From the NCBI GenBank assembly GCA_019096155.1, contig JAHCVI010000002.1, positions 2,604,001-2,668,000 on the forward strand: a stretch of DNA of 64,000 nucleotides. The letters are read 5' to 3'. A program made the translations under genes and the position numbers. Below are positions 23,501 through 35,389 of the stretch, piece by piece; the first letter of the stretch is position 1; every line of letters begins with the position of its first letter. Below the pieces are notes generated by a model. That model did not search any database. It was not told the origin of the DNA and worked only from the letters and a program-made list of their open reading frames with translations. Origin of the DNA: Staphylotrichum longicolle. Its lineage: Eukaryota > Ascomycota > Sordariomycetes > Sordariales > Chaetomiaceae.

Positions 23501-25176
23501 GTCAAAGGGGAGGCGAGCAGCATGACGTAGGACATGGAGGTGAAAATGGTGGCCACGTCCAACGTCCGAGATGCAAAAGCAAAGGCGACGACTGGCGACA
23601 CGTATAGAGGCATGTGTCCCACAACCACGACAAAGACGATGACCGTCCGGAAGTGAGCGCCAGCGTCGAGCTCGTCAAGTCTCATGGACTGGATGGTTTT
23701 CTCGACCGTCTCGGTGAGACCGGAGATTTTGATGTGCTTCATCTGAGCGATGATGCCTGAGGTGAGACTCACACGCTTCTGGATTTTCTCCATCCATAGC
23801 TTTTGCCTCGGCCCGGTGAATCTTGCCAGAAGTGCCGTGCAGACAACGCAGACGCCGACGACGACGAGGGGTGCAACGAACGCGGGGCCGATCTGGCGTG
23901 AGAGTAGCCAGCATGCTAGGCCAACCTCGACCGTGTTGGCCCAGAACTCGTGCATACTGAGGCACCCAGTGATGATGCGCTCCACGTCTGCGCTCATCAG
24001 CGTCAGCGCGGCCGAGTCGCCGGAGGACGTCAGCTGTGACTCGGTCGTCTTCCGATACACAGCGCCGGCGAGGAGACCGCGGGCCATGTACATAGCCCGT
24101 TCCTGGAAATACCAATAGAAGGCGCCCGAGGCTGCGATGCCAACGTAGATGAGAATGGTGGCGCCTATGAGCCCGTAGCCGACGTTTTTCGAAGACTCGT
24201 CGGCGGGGCGTTGGAGGTAGTCCAGGAGTGTCTGGATGAGGAAGGGTTGGCAGAACTGAAAGGCGCCGAGAGCGATGCGCGGCCCAACGGGCAGCAAGAG
24301 CGGTACCGCGAGGGCTTTGGCTACAGCATAGGCGAGTCCATGGTTCTTGCCCCGAAAGCGGGAAACATCGATCTGATGCCCACATTTGGCTTCAAGTGCC
24401 TCAGATGCCATGCTTTGGTCCAGCGGGAACAGGTCGCGGATTTGAAGGACTTTGCGGTAACCTGTCACCAGCAGCCGGTTGAGCCAGAAGTAGGCGCCAA
24501 GCCCATACAGCCCAGACGTCTCTTCCGGGCTGTGCTCCTTGACATCCCAGCGTAGAATCCATCTCGACTTGGACTGGGATTCGAGAACAATGACGAGGGC
24601 TTTGACGGCCACGACGGAGGTGGAGATCCGGGAGAAGGTGATCTCGTCGGAGTTGGTTGATGCGAGCCATAGCGTCCGAATCTGTGTGATATCTAAAAGA
24701 ATGGTGACGAAGAGGAAGGCATTCAGGAGTATCGACGGGCGAGGGGCGCGTGTATGTTCCAGATACGACAGAGGCAGCATACACAATCCTAATGCTAGCG
24801 ACAGAGCATCCGATGGGATGAAGAAGGTTGCAAATCTCGTGGACTTGGTGCTGCTTAGAACAAGGAGAACAAGCTGCAGGAGGCTGAACAGGCATATCGC
24901 AGCCTATGCCGTCGTCACAACGTCAACACAGGGTTATGGTGAAGAGACACGGAGCTCCAAACTTACGAGTTTCGCCGCCCGCAAAAACACACCGCTCACA
25001 ATGACCGGTTTCCGAGAGAGGTACACAATACGAGACAGGGACAGCGCAATAAAAATTGCAGCTGGGATGATGGCAAAAAAGATCTTCTCGAACTTGATGG
25101 TGAAGTCAAAGTCGCCGCGACAACCTCGGACAGCCGGGCCGAACGAGTCGTCGGCGGGACAGCCAGAGAAGTCCAT
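20522..25176 (-). CDS. ABCC (MRP-type) full-length ABC transporter
   Basis: Four exons (25176-24967, 24903-21908, 21857-21303, 21233-20522) with three canonical introns give 1490 residues. The order is TMD0 (starting MDFSGCPADDSFGP, several hydrophobic helices), TMD1, NBD1, TMD2, NBD2. NBD1 has Walker A GPVASGKST, signature LSGGQKQRVSMARALY and a degenerate Walker B IFDDILSGLD (Asp where the catalytic Glu normally sits), typical of ABCC proteins. NBD2 has Walker A GRSGSGKSS, assembled across the third intron, signature LSQGQKQLFSLARV and canonical Walker B VLLLDEVSSSVD. Such fungal proteins export conjugates and small molecules or load the vacuole; the substrate here cannot be told. The intron phases fit exactly (4473 nt coding). 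Start chosen at 25176 because MDFSGCP matches the usual N-terminus; an upstream in-frame ATG at about 25275 is less likely. Confidence 0.93.
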
Positions 25177-27223
25177 CGCGTGAGAGGGAGCAGCAGCTGG
25201 CTTCTTGGTGTGGCGCTGTCGCGGCTCCAACCAGTTAAAAGGGGGACGATGGTGATTCTCTCTAAAACTTGCCATCGATAGCCTTGGTATTTGATGGCCG
25301 AGGGTCGGCCATGAGGGACGCCGGGCTGAACTCGAAGGAGTCACCGTCCTGCCCATTCCGAGGGCGAAAAATGTCAAAAAAAGGGCACAGTTCGGAGCAA
25401 AGCGGGGATCTGGGCCCATCCGCGCGTTGTTTCGTCAAGACGATATCCCAAATAGGAAGGTGAGAGAACCCGGCGTCCTGGGACAGGCAAGCGCAAGCAA
25501 ACGCAGGCAAGCGTGCTCGGCAGGTTCCCACCCTGTCTGCGTAAGCTGACCAACAAAGGCGGCATGAAAAACAAACCAAATCCCATTCCGACGCGTATGA
25601 TGACGACAGGAAACGTTAGAGTTGGGTTCGGGAATAAGGACAGCGAATGGCGGCAGACTTAACCTGGGCATGATGTGTGGTATCATATGTATTGTAATCA
25701 AGCTTTGATCTGTTGGTTGGGGCACGTCTTAATGTTGGTCTTATGGCGATCCGACAAGAAGTTGACTTGAATCGACCTTTCTTCAATTCCGCCATCTGGG
25801 TGTTGCCAACGAAGCTGTTGGACTTACACACATGTAGCAAGGTAACCACACCAACCAGGCTTTTGGTTCAAGACACCGCCGCAATGACAATCTCGAGCGA
25901 TTGGCGTTGAACCAACAGCTCTTGAGACGGTACGGTAAGGTACCGTAGTTAGTGCTCAAAGTTGGTTCCGTGACCCGGCTTCGTCCCCTTAGTCACATAA
26001 TCATGACGGCCCGGGGGATTTGGCCAGTCTGATTCACACCAATTTTCTTTTGTTCGAACCTCGATTTCCCTCGAGTAGCAATGTTTCTGGTTTTTCGTGA
26101 AACATAGAACCGCAGAAATTAAAATAATTTCTCTGACATTCTCAGAAGAACATACTTGGCCGAGTAAGGGGATACAACCAAAGAGAGTGATATTAAAAGC
26201 CGAGGGTTAGGGTGGCCTGAGCGTGGCGTCCAGCCAGCTGATGGTGGACCGGGGTCATCCTCGACTTGGGGATCTGAAACCAAAGCTTGAAGATCTGCGA
26301 ACCAGCTGCCCGGGAGACGCCGCTGTGGCGGATCTAACATCCAGAAAGCCAAAGGCTACGAACTAACAAGCGCTAGCTAGTCCAGGTTTCTAATTAAACA
26401 AAGGCGCCTGATAGACAAGCTCCGCGGGATCTGGGAGCATCCACCCAGCTCGAGCTGAGGTTACCTTATCTCGGCATGTCGCGGCATGGCTCTCCACTTG
26501 GTGGCTCATCCAGTCACGTCACCTTGCGCATCCGCCTGTAAGTTGGGCCTGGAAACTGGAAACTGCATGAGGTGCCCAGGCGACGGGACGCCGGGACCCT
26601 GAGAGTTACGGTTGCGACCCCCACGCAGCACAAGTGCTTTTGCCAAAAGCTGTACCCTGCACCAGGCCCCAAATAACGTTTACCCCGCTGTCAGAACCCA
26701 GACGACCATTCAGGTTGCTCCAACCCTTTGCAAGGTCCAACCAGTCCCTGCCCGTTCTGGGGACCGACGACAATGGAAATCGGGAACCAGCAGCTGCACT
26801 CGGTTCTCCTTCGCTCCTCTTTCCATGCCACTCCTTCGGGAATAAGTTGACTCCCAGTATCCTGCCTGATCGACAATCATGCCCGCGAATGAGGGGGTAT
26901 TGCCTCCGTAACAGTTTCTTGGGTTTCAGTGGCAGAGCCGCGCTTTCCTGCAGCTCCCTCTATCCACACCGGGAAGACATGGAGGGGGGGGGGGTTGGTG
27001 GAAGGTGGGGTGTGGAGATGAGCGTGGGGGCCTGCGGTGGGTTGGGCGCGCCTGGGCGGTCTGGGGAAGCAGCCACGCTCTGAGCTCTTTTCTCTCTCGG
27101 AGTTCAGCTTACGGAATTATTGAAGTCGCGCCGAACCTTGGTCCCAATCGAGCTGGGTTTTCTGGGATTTGAGCATTGCCGTCTCGATGCGCACTCAGTT
27201 TTCAGTTTTCACTGCCCACGGGA
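25177..27223. other. Divergent intergenic region
   Basis: About 2 kb between the transporter and the zinc-finger gene, with no supported gene. It holds a run of 12 G at about 26985-26996 and CT-rich leader sequence. Promoters for both flanking genes must lie here. Confidence 0.45.
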
Positions 27224-30126
27224 ATGTCGCCGAATGAGGCCCGACTCCCCCGAAGCGGGCACGGCAGCTCTGGCAGCAGCAGCAGCTCTGGCAGCACAGG
27301 CAGCTCACTCGACACATCGCAGCCCGCCGCCGCGCCCATGGAAACCCGAGCAACTCCGCCGCCCCAGGACCGCGCCGCTGGGCCCGGCCCGTACAAGCGC
27401 GCCAGCCGGAAGGGCGCCCCGCGCCGCTTCTCTTGCGATTACCCAGGCTGCGACAAGATTTATTCGAGAGCCGAGCACCTCCAGCGGCACCAGCTAAACC
27501 GTGCGGCACCCCCGTCTCTTGCTCGAGTGAAGTGGTGGTTTTCCGTGAGCTGACGAGTCCAGATGTGCCCAAGGAGATCTACCGCTGCGACATTGCCGGG
27601 GTATGGCTCTCTCCCCCTCTGAGACGGTTTCACCTCTGAACGTCAAGCTCATTCTCGCCGCGGGCCCCTTCCCCTCTCACCGTCTCCGGCTATCGCGCTT
27701 GCCTCACGCGCGGCCCGCTAACATTGCTGTGTAACCAGTGTGAACAAAAGTTTGTGCGGGCCGATCTTCTTGCCCGACACAGGAAACGGCACTCCTCCTC
27801 ATACATCCCCAGGAATCGCATGCCCAGCTTTGGTGCTGCCGACGCCTCGCCCCCGCCTGTTGTGATATCACCTACCACCGGTTCCGCAGCCCGCCCAGCC
27901 ATCACCCGCGCCCCGCACGACGCCGCCATCTTGCTCGGCCCCAACTCGACTTCACAGCCTTCGCCCTCGTTACCAAACCCCGTCCCGCGGAGGATGTCAC
28001 ACCACCCGGCATGGCATCCCCAGATGCCCGATATGGGGGCTTGCAACATCATCCGGCCCAAGCCGGGCTATTATCCCCAGGAGGATCAGCGGGTTCCAGA
28101 GCAAGCCGCACCCATGCCCTACCACGCCGCCGAGTTCCAGCCCGATGACATGTCTCGCGAGAACTTTGCCGTGTGGCTGTTCAACCCTCACGCTCCCTAC
28201 GGCGAGTTTGCCGTTTCCCAAGTGCCGTTCATCGACGGCGGCCTGGAGTCGACGTTGAACAACAACATTCACTACGACTATGAGTCTTTGACGAGCGGTC
28301 GATCCCAGCTCGACACACCCACTCGATTTGCCGAAACCGACGAGCTCATCTCCGAGTTCCGACGCCAGGAAATCCTCAGATGGTTCCAAATGTTCCGCCA
28401 GAAGCAGCCAAAAGCCGAGCCCCAGGTCGCGAACCTCGTCCACGACAGCAGCGGGGACATCCCTGCCTTGAGCGTCGAGATGATGCGCGACTGTTTGCAG
28501 GAGTATTGGGACCGTGTGTCGCCCCGGCTGCCCATTGTTCACCAACCGACTTTTTCTTGCAACCGGTGTTCCATCTTCCTTCTCATGGTCATGATCGCTC
28601 TGGGTGCTGTCTCGCTGCGCATTCGAGACTCTAGCGGGAACCTTGCCGACTACGGCGGGTTCGCAGACATGATCATCTTAGGGGTCAGGTCGGAAATCCT
28701 CACTGCCGAGGAGGCGCAACCCCCCGTTTCCCTTTGGGTGTCTCAGGCCCTCCTGTTGCTCGAGTTTTACGAGAAGATGTACTCGTCACGGCGGCTCCAC
28801 GAGCGCGCCCACATCTACCACTCCGTCGCACTGACGCTTCTCCGGCGAGGGAGTCCCCTCATCGGCCGCTCAGGCAGCGAGTCGCCTCCCGAGGTGCCGT
28901 CAGCCGAGCAACCGCAGGGGGTCAGTCTCGACTCGCACACCTGTGTGTGCCGTTGGGCGGAAACAGAAGCGATTCATCGCGTCGTTTTTGCTGCTTTTAT
29001 GATGGATATTATCCACGCCGCCATGTTTGGGCACGCAGCAGACATGGCTCCCCACGAAATCCGACTACCGCTGCCTTGCGACGACAATATGTGGACGGCA
29101 TCAAACCCGGACACAGTGCGGCAGCTCGACCAGAACCTCCGCATGTACGGCATCAGGCCGACACCCTTCCTTGACGGTCTCAAGCGAGCTCTTCATGGCA
29201 AGGAGGTCAAGACGCACTCGTTCGGCCGCATGATCATCATGTCCGGGCTCCTGAGTGTTGGTTGGCACCTCAGTCACAAGGAGACGCACCTGAAATGGCT
29301 AGATCTGACCGCACCGTCGTCCGAGACCCACGAAGCTTGGAAGAAGGTTTTGCTGAATGCATTTGATGATTGGAAGCGCAGCTTTGATGTTGCTCAAGGG
29401 GCATTAGGGAACCCGAGTCTCGCCGACGCGGCGGGCTCGAATGGTCCTGTTCATAGCGCCGCCGTCCTGTATCATCTCGCGCATATCAGTTTGCACGTGG
29501 ACATCATCGACTGCCAGGTGTACTCTGGGGCGAAGCGTTTACTTGGACGAAAGGTCTCGGTGAGGGATTACACGAACGTCGTCTCCCGGATGCGGGGCTG
29601 GGCCTCGCAACCATCAACTCGTCATGCCGTTCTGCATGCCTTCAAACTCCTCCATCGAGTCCTAGTCGACCCACGGCGGAGCGCCGGTGTCGGCGACCGT
29701 GAGCGGTTGGACATTGGACCTGGCGTCGTCAGCTTGCCACCAATCGAGGTCCAGTCCTACTCTTGTCGCAACGAGCCAGATCCCCACCGCCCGTGGGTCA
29801 TGTACTACGCCGCGTTGAGCATCTGGTGTTTCGTGCGCGCAATCAGCCGTCAGGACTCTCTCCAAGAGCCGACCAGCCACCCGAGCGATCCGTTTCGGCC
29901 GGGCAAGTCGTTGCCCGTCAACTACCGCCGCGTGGCCGCCTACCTCGCCAACATTGCGAACCGGTCTGAACTGACCGAAAGCATGGCTATGGGTCTTGGG
30001 GACGGCTTGCCAGATTTGCTGGACGCTCTGCGCTCGGGTTTTGCCGAGGTCCACTCCGAGTTGTTGCAAGAGGCGCACGAACGGCTCAGGGTGTGCAAGG
30101 AGATGTTGGCTACGAGTCATGGCTGA
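27224..30126 (+). CDS. C2H2 zinc-finger transcription factor with fungal_trans domain
   Basis: Three exons (27224-27500, 27563-27600, 27739-30126) encode 900 residues. The 38-nt middle exon completes the fingers: finger 1 is CDYPGCDKIYSRAEHLQRHQLNH (C-x4-C-x12-H-x3-H, the last His made at the first junction) and finger 2 is CDIAGCEQKFVRADLLARHRKRH, made at the second junction. Both are near residues 70-125, after a Ser-rich N-terminus. A fungal-specific transcription factor region follows around residues 330-760, with PIVHQPTFSCNRCSIFLLMV as its recognisable start. This architecture, two C2H2 fingers plus the middle homology region, is common for Pezizomycotina regulators. Targets are unknown; the divergent ABCC transporter is a possible but unproven target. 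Start at 27224 rather than an upstream non-ATG extension. Confidence 0.85.
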
Positions 30127-30520
30127 GACGTGGGTTGAGTGGTTGTCATCCTTGCCTGTCGCCTGGCTGAGACGCGAGGCACAGGGAGTGGCATGCGAGC
30201 GTTGCAGCGTGACGGAGGGGCGTCCGTCCTCTGTTGAATAAGACGCGCTCGGTAGCGGTTGAAGCTGTTTCACGCAGACCAAGTCTTCAGGAGTCAGGCT
30301 TAGTAAGGTATGCACTGAAAACCAGAGCATACCCAAAAGCACTGGCGCCAGGTTTATGAGGTGAGTTTGCTCTCATCTAAAGATGAGGATACCAAGGGAG
30401 CAGTTCGAAATACGTTCCTCGACAGATGAGGCTAATCATCGCCCCCGTCTAGCCAGATTGCAGAGATAACTCGTCTACATTGTTATACTGTTCGATCAGT
30501 GCGGTCACAGGTCCTACCGC
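30127..30520. other. Convergent 3' intergenic region
   Basis: 394 bp between converging genes. No gene or repeat seen; AT content rises towards 30480. Confidence 0.5.
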
Positions 30521-32120
30521 TCAGAGTTTGAAATACCCTTTCCATAAGTCCCGAATCTTGCCTTTCGGATCGTACTTCCTTGCCACGCTCCTTAACCTGG
30601 CCGAATTATCCTTACCATATCCGGCAAACACGTTCTGGGTCTGCCCCGCATAATTCATGTAAATGTAGCCGTTCTTGGACCTCGCCCCCCGTGATTCCGC
30701 GAGCGCGTCAACCTTGCCAATCAATTCTTTCGAACTGCTCTCGACCACCTCGTCCAACGCCGCGCTCGTCCAAGTTGCCGTCAACTGCACAATCATGATT
30801 GGCCCGTCCTCCGGCTTCAAGCCCAACGCGTTTCCCCCGTTAACCTGCATAGCCTTCAGGATGTTGGACGAGATGGCCTGGTAGACGAGATACGGCGTCA
30901 CCGTGGAGTTGTCAGCTGCTGCTGCAGCGAGGAGACGAGCTGCGTGCTCCTCAAACAGCGGGACAATATCCAGCAACAGGTCGGGTGTCGCGGTCGCCTT
31001 GACCGTCGTGTCCCACCATGTCTGGCGGTCGCCCGCCGCCTGCTCGATATCGCGCGAGAGCTGCGAAACATTGGCCAGACGGGTGTTTGCGACCAAGGTC
31101 GGCAGCGACGCATCATGAAACGCCCCAAACACCGCCGGCGGCGTGCTCACATCGTCATGCGTCGCGTGGAACTGATCAGTCAACACCACATACCCCCCGA
31201 GCTGCGGAACGTATGTCATGACAAAGTACGTATGCGCCGCCGGATCCGACGGCAACCCCTTTACCAGCAACTCGTGCACCAGCGGATCAGCGTCCGGTTC
31301 ATCGCCCCGGGATACACCCTCGAGCTCGCCCACAGCTTCCCCTGCTCGAACGCGGCGAGATCAAACCGCGTCACCACCCGAAGTTCGAGCCTCCGCCCCG
31401 CGCAGCGCCCAGTACAGGTCGCGATTCGCCCGCGCCGACGCCTCCACCACCTCCCGGACGCGAGCACCACCTCGTACCGCCGCACGTTGTCGCACGCCCA
31501 CCCGCGCGCGCCCGAAAAGTAGGAGATGCCGCCTCCCAGCGTCAGGCCGCTCACGCCGACCGTGGCGGACCGCCCGCCCACGACGGCCAGGCCCAGCGGT
31601 CGGTCGAGACGTCGATCCCACCGGTCCCCGAGAGACGTGGCCCGGTCGCGCGAGACGGTGATCTCCCGCAGGCGCGCGGGAGGACGGTCACGCCCGCGGG
31701 ATGTTGGAGCCGCCCGCGAAGGCGGTGTGGCCTCCGGCCTTGACGGTGAAGGGCGCGCCGAGGCGGGTGAGCGTGCGGATGGTGAGGGAGACGTCGGCGG
31801 TCGAGGACGCGTCACGAAGCACGCCGGGTGCACCTCGGACTGGCGCGCGGACCAGTAGGTGTTTTGGGTGTGTAGGCGGGGAGTTGGGGAAGGAGACGGT
31901 GTCCGGGGGAGGAGGGTCGCGAGGGTTGCGCACTTGGGACAGGTCAGACTAGCACTTGGAAGGGGAACGGGTGGAAAAGGAGGGCTGTGGGGGGGGAGGG
32001 GGAGGGAGGGAGGGAGGAAGGATGACGAACGGCTTTGGAGCAGTCGTAGTTGGGCGTTGTTGAAGCTGTGGCGGCTGCTGGTAACGCCAGGGCCAGGACG
32101 GCGGGCCAGATCTGCGTCAT
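30521..32120 (-). CDS. Secreted FAD-linked (berberine-bridge type) oxidoreductase, multiply frame-broken
   Basis: The ATG at 32120 starts a signal peptide (MTQIWPAVLALALPAAATAS) followed by NYDCSKA. Segments of an FAD_binding_4 / BBE protein follow in changing frames: VSLTIRTLTRLGAPFTVKAG and GGHTAFAGGSN (31840-31690), the flavin-binding VSGLTLGGGISYFSGARGWA (31560-31500), VVEASARANRDLYWALRG, VVTRFDLAAFEQGKLW, then one intact frame from about 31310 to the stop at 30521 ending YDPKGKIRDLWKGYFKL. At least six frame changes between about 31700 and 31310 each behave as a single missing base, several next to G or C runs; coding-like sequence is otherwise preserved, with no nonsense codons in the correct frame. 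An intron near 32010-31930 has a long pyrimidine tract. Such enzymes oxidise secondary metabolites or sugars outside the cell. Pseudogene or assembly artefact. Confidence 0.75.
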
Positions 32121-33042
32121 GTTGGGCGGGAATGAGGGCCGTGTGTGCTCACTTGGGGAGGCAGCATATGCTGGGTTACACGGAGAGACGAGTTTGCGGT
32201 TGGGGAGACTGGATAATAAACATACTCCATCTACTTGGGCATCTCACATTTCACGGATTGCGTCGAGGAGCAGATTTCATCACTCGTGTCGTTAATTAAT
32301 TCCGCAACCCAGAGATGCAAGGTTCGAACCGCGCCGCTTCGCTGCGCTGCAGGCTGCCGAAGCCCAGCGGGGGCTGACCCGGGGCAGCGGTGTGGATCCG
32401 AGACCGTGTCTGGGGATTGCTGCTCTTAGTCCAGCCAGTTATTGCTCGTGTAAGTCGAGCGTATCTGATCCGATGCCCAACGGGGGAGGATCGTCGCCCA
32501 ATCAAGCGGGAGGTTTTCTCCGAGGAGTCGGCCATGTGCTGGCTGCAGCGCAACGCCACGAACGGCTAGCCGGAAAGGAGAAGATGTGGCTAACACGGGA
32601 ACTGGGTGATCCGTGGCTAGCGCCTGGCTGACTGCACCTTGTCCGGAGCACGTCGCATCCGATTGGAATCCCACCCAAACTTGCCCACATATCACCCCTC
32701 GTCCCCCGGGGCCGGATGTGAGCAGTACCAGGGACGGCGGCACTGGCTGCTTCCTGGGGTGCCTGGGTGCCTGTGCTGCGGACGGTAACCAGGATTTCGT
32801 TCTGTGTGTTCCATGGATGGTGGCATGCAAAGTTGGCTTTTGGTTGTGTAACCTTCTCGGAAAGCTCTCGACCGAGGGCCGAGCCCCTGAATGCGATATA
32901 TCTGGGTGCCGAACTTGAATGAAAGAACGCCACAACCATGGAAAGAGGTGAGATATCATTGGATCATGACCGTCTCTTCGCCCTCAATAAAATCAATGGA
33001 AGCCATCTCCGCCACAAGCCCATCAGGTGTGATCAGGTGTGA
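32121..33042. other. Intergenic region
   Basis: About 0.9 kb without a supported gene. A 177-codon minus-strand frame (32426-32959) has poor codon use and no recognisable domain and was not accepted. Confidence 0.45.
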
Positions 33043-33763
33043 TCAACTTTCCACACCCCGACCAGCAGAACCCCTCTTAAGAACACAAGCGACATGCTCG
33101 TAGATTCTTGCAGCCGCCTCAGTTGGAGACAAATGTGTCACTTCCAGTTCCAGCTCATTCTCATTCATGAAAAGGAATATATCCTCCTTCTCCCGAATGC
33201 TGCGCAAGACACCAACATCTGTGAGCTTGGTGTTGGACCCCTTTCCTCGCTCAGGCCCCACCGCCCTCTTCAGGTTTTCATCAAGTCCGCAATGCATGAT
33301 GACCGAGATAAATGGTGAAGCCCGTACCAAAGCGGCGTTCAGGTAATCCATGGCATTGGAAGTTCCGAGTGTGCTCGAGGAATGCGAATCCGTGAAGATC
33401 CAGGTGACGTCGCGCGTTGACTCCCCGGTGGCAATGGCCTTTAGGACTTCTCTACGCTGCGGCAAACATCAAAAAAACATGAAGGTCTGAGTGCAGTATT
33501 GCTGGCATCATACTAGGGTCTGGCGAAGCGATCGGTACTCCTCCGCTGTACGGTCAAAGACCGCTGCTGCCGGGTCGATAAGCAGGTGATTGTCGACTAC
33601 TTTGGCGTTCAGGAATAGTTTGCTTTGCGATCACAAGCACTGGTGTTAGCGAAGTGAGATATTCACAGAAAGGGCAAGGTTGGACCGAGACAGACCACAG
33701 CTCCTTCGCCACTGTGAGCTTGCCGACTCCAGGGTAACCGTTGATATAGATGAATGGCGGCAT
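33043..33763 (-). CDS. P-loop kinase-like protein
   Basis: Three exons can be built: 33763-33699 (MPPFIYINGYPGVGKLTVAKEL, Walker A GYPGVGK), an exon reading KLFLNAKVVDNHLLIDPAAA and FDRTAEEYRSLRQTL (about 33621-33521), and 33469-33043 beginning RREVLKAIATGEST. The second intron (GTATGA..TTGCCGCAG) is canonical; the first has an acceptor that is less typical, with a GCTAAC branch-like site. WIFTDSHSSSTLG may be the Walker B-like strand. The pattern resembles small fungal AAA/shikimate-kinase-like nucleoside or metabolite kinases of unknown substrate. The C-terminus is VLKRGSAGRGVES. It lies next to an APH-like phosphotransferase, read in the same direction. Confidence 0.7.
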
Positions 33764-34462
33764 GCTGAGTTTTGCTAGTCAATCTGACGCTTTGAAAACT
33801 AATCAAACAGAGCAAAAGTGTTGATGAAAGTGCATTGACGGCTCGGCAATTCGGGGTAGAGGGATACACAAACGCAACTTGAATGACTCACAGAATGTGT
33901 TTGAGTCAGCGGGCATTAATGGTACAGGGGATCTGTATGAAGGGTATCGTTATTCAAGAGGCTTAACAGGTCTCGCTGCGCTTGGTTTTATTAGGTAGCT
34001 GTATCATGGATTGATCAACAGATCTTACAGGGTGTGAGGAGAAGCAAAGTACCAAGTTGCAGGGGAAGGTCTCTGAGCAGCATATTGGCGGATGGCTACA
34101 GCTTGCAGACTACCAGGTAGGCGGCCATGTTATTGTCATGGTACTAGATGGCTTCTAGCATCGAATCAAGATGGTCATGTTATTGATTGCACCAAATGAC
34201 TCTGAGCATAGAATCACAGCATTTTTAGGGATGGTTTTGATACGCTCTTGTCAAGCTTCTTCATTGTAAAATACGGAAAGGCAAACGGGCGTCAACCGGT
34301 GATTATTTGAGTCTAAATAGGAGGAGGGTTCAACTAAACGACAACTATGACGAGCACGAATCAATGCGCAGGTAACTAAGTGGTCAAGTCGGTAGGCACG
34401 CCCCCTGCAGGACCCTGCCCAGCAATGGAGAAGTTTCAGTCTTTTTCACACACCCACCACCC
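33764..34462. other. AT-rich intergenic region
   Basis: About 0.7 kb, AT-rich, with a loose internal similarity (GGTCATGTTATTG motif at about 34125 and 34171). No gene seen. Confidence 0.4.
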
Positions 34463-35389
34463 TCATTTCCACTTCCGATAGTTCTTCAACTCCTCCACCC
34501 CCACCTCCCCCTTCCCATAGCTCACCAGCAGCCTCAACCACACCCTCGCCGTCTCGCTCTCCGCATTCTCCAACAACCTCGCGACCGCCTCCCACCACAC
34601 CCGCCCGTACTCGGCGTGCCTGACCTGCCCGCGCTCGCGCATGACCTTGCTCAGCAGCGCCTTCCACTCGGCGTCGTTGCGGTTGACGCCGTGCGTGATG
34701 CGCGCGTACTGGAACCACTCGGGCCAGAACCCGGCGCTCTCCCAGTCGATGATGCCCGTGACGCGCACGCGCGCAAAGTCGACCATGACGTTGCCGAGGA
34801 AGAGGTCGCAGTGCGTGAGGACGAGGTCCTTGTCGCACGGCGGCATGGTCGCGCGGATGACGCGGATCAGCGGCGCCGTGACGCCGGCCCGCGACAGGGG
34901 CGGGAGGAACTCATTGTCGAAGATGGCCTCGTCGGTGGCCCACCGGCCCGAGAGGAAGGGCAGCGGGTCCGGGTGCGGCACGAAGCCGTTGGTGAGCAGC
35001 CGCGTGCCCGAGATGGTCTGCATGCGCGTGCTCTTGAAGCGGCCGAGGCGCGCCATCATGGCGTCGACTTGCCGCGCGAGGTAGAGCTTGTCGGACTTGG
35101 AGAAGTAGTCCCAGGCGGAGCCGAGGGTCTGGCCGCGGATCTTTTGCTCGAGGATGAAGTGGTAGTAACGGTCTGGGGAGAGCCACTCACCGTAGATGCG
35201 CGGGACGGGGATGTTGGTGTTGGCCGCGACGAAGCAGTGCGTCTCGACTTCGACGTTGGGGCCGCGCGGGGTGCGCTTGAGAATGTAGTCGTCGCGGACT
35301 TTGTAGACGATGCGCTCGCCGTATTCGTAGATGTTGGTGGCGTCCGACATGGAAAACCATGCCGGGGGTCGACCGGTGACGCTAGGCAT
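34463..35389 (-). CDS. Aminoglycoside phosphotransferase (APH)-like kinase
   Basis: Single exon, 308 residues. The kinase-like fold is shown by the N-lobe (IVYKVRDDYILKRTPRG), an ETHCF stretch with the conserved Glu, the hinge HFILEQKIRGQTLGSAWD, the catalytic loop VLTHCDLFLGNVMVD (His-x-Asp, Asn) and the metal-binding IIDWESAGFWP. Members of this large fungal family phosphorylate small molecules; very few have known substrates, and the name does not imply antibiotic resistance. The first ATG in frame was used, although an internal Met (MSDATNIYEYG, 13 residues in) is also possible. Reads in the same direction as the P-loop kinase. Confidence 0.85.
   Translation of the reverse strand: MPSVTGRPPAWFSMSDATNIYEYGERIVYKVRDDYILKRTPRGPNVEVETHCFVAANTNIPVPRIYGEWLSPDRYYHFILEQKIRGQTLGSAWDYFSKSDKLYLARQVDAMMARLGRFKSTRMQTISGTRLLTNGFVPHPDPLPFLSGRWATDEAIFDNEFLPPLSRAGVTAPLIRVIRATMPPCDKDLVLTHCDLFLGNVMVDFARVRVTGIIDWESAGFWPEWFQYARITHGVNRNDAEWKALLSKVMRERGQVRHAEYGRVWWEAVARLLENAESETARVWLRLLVSYGKGEVGVEELKNYRKWK

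Noticed and set aside
32426..32959. 177-codon minus-strand frame
   Set aside because: Pro/Ser/Arg-rich chance composition; no similarity pattern; alternative frames equally open.
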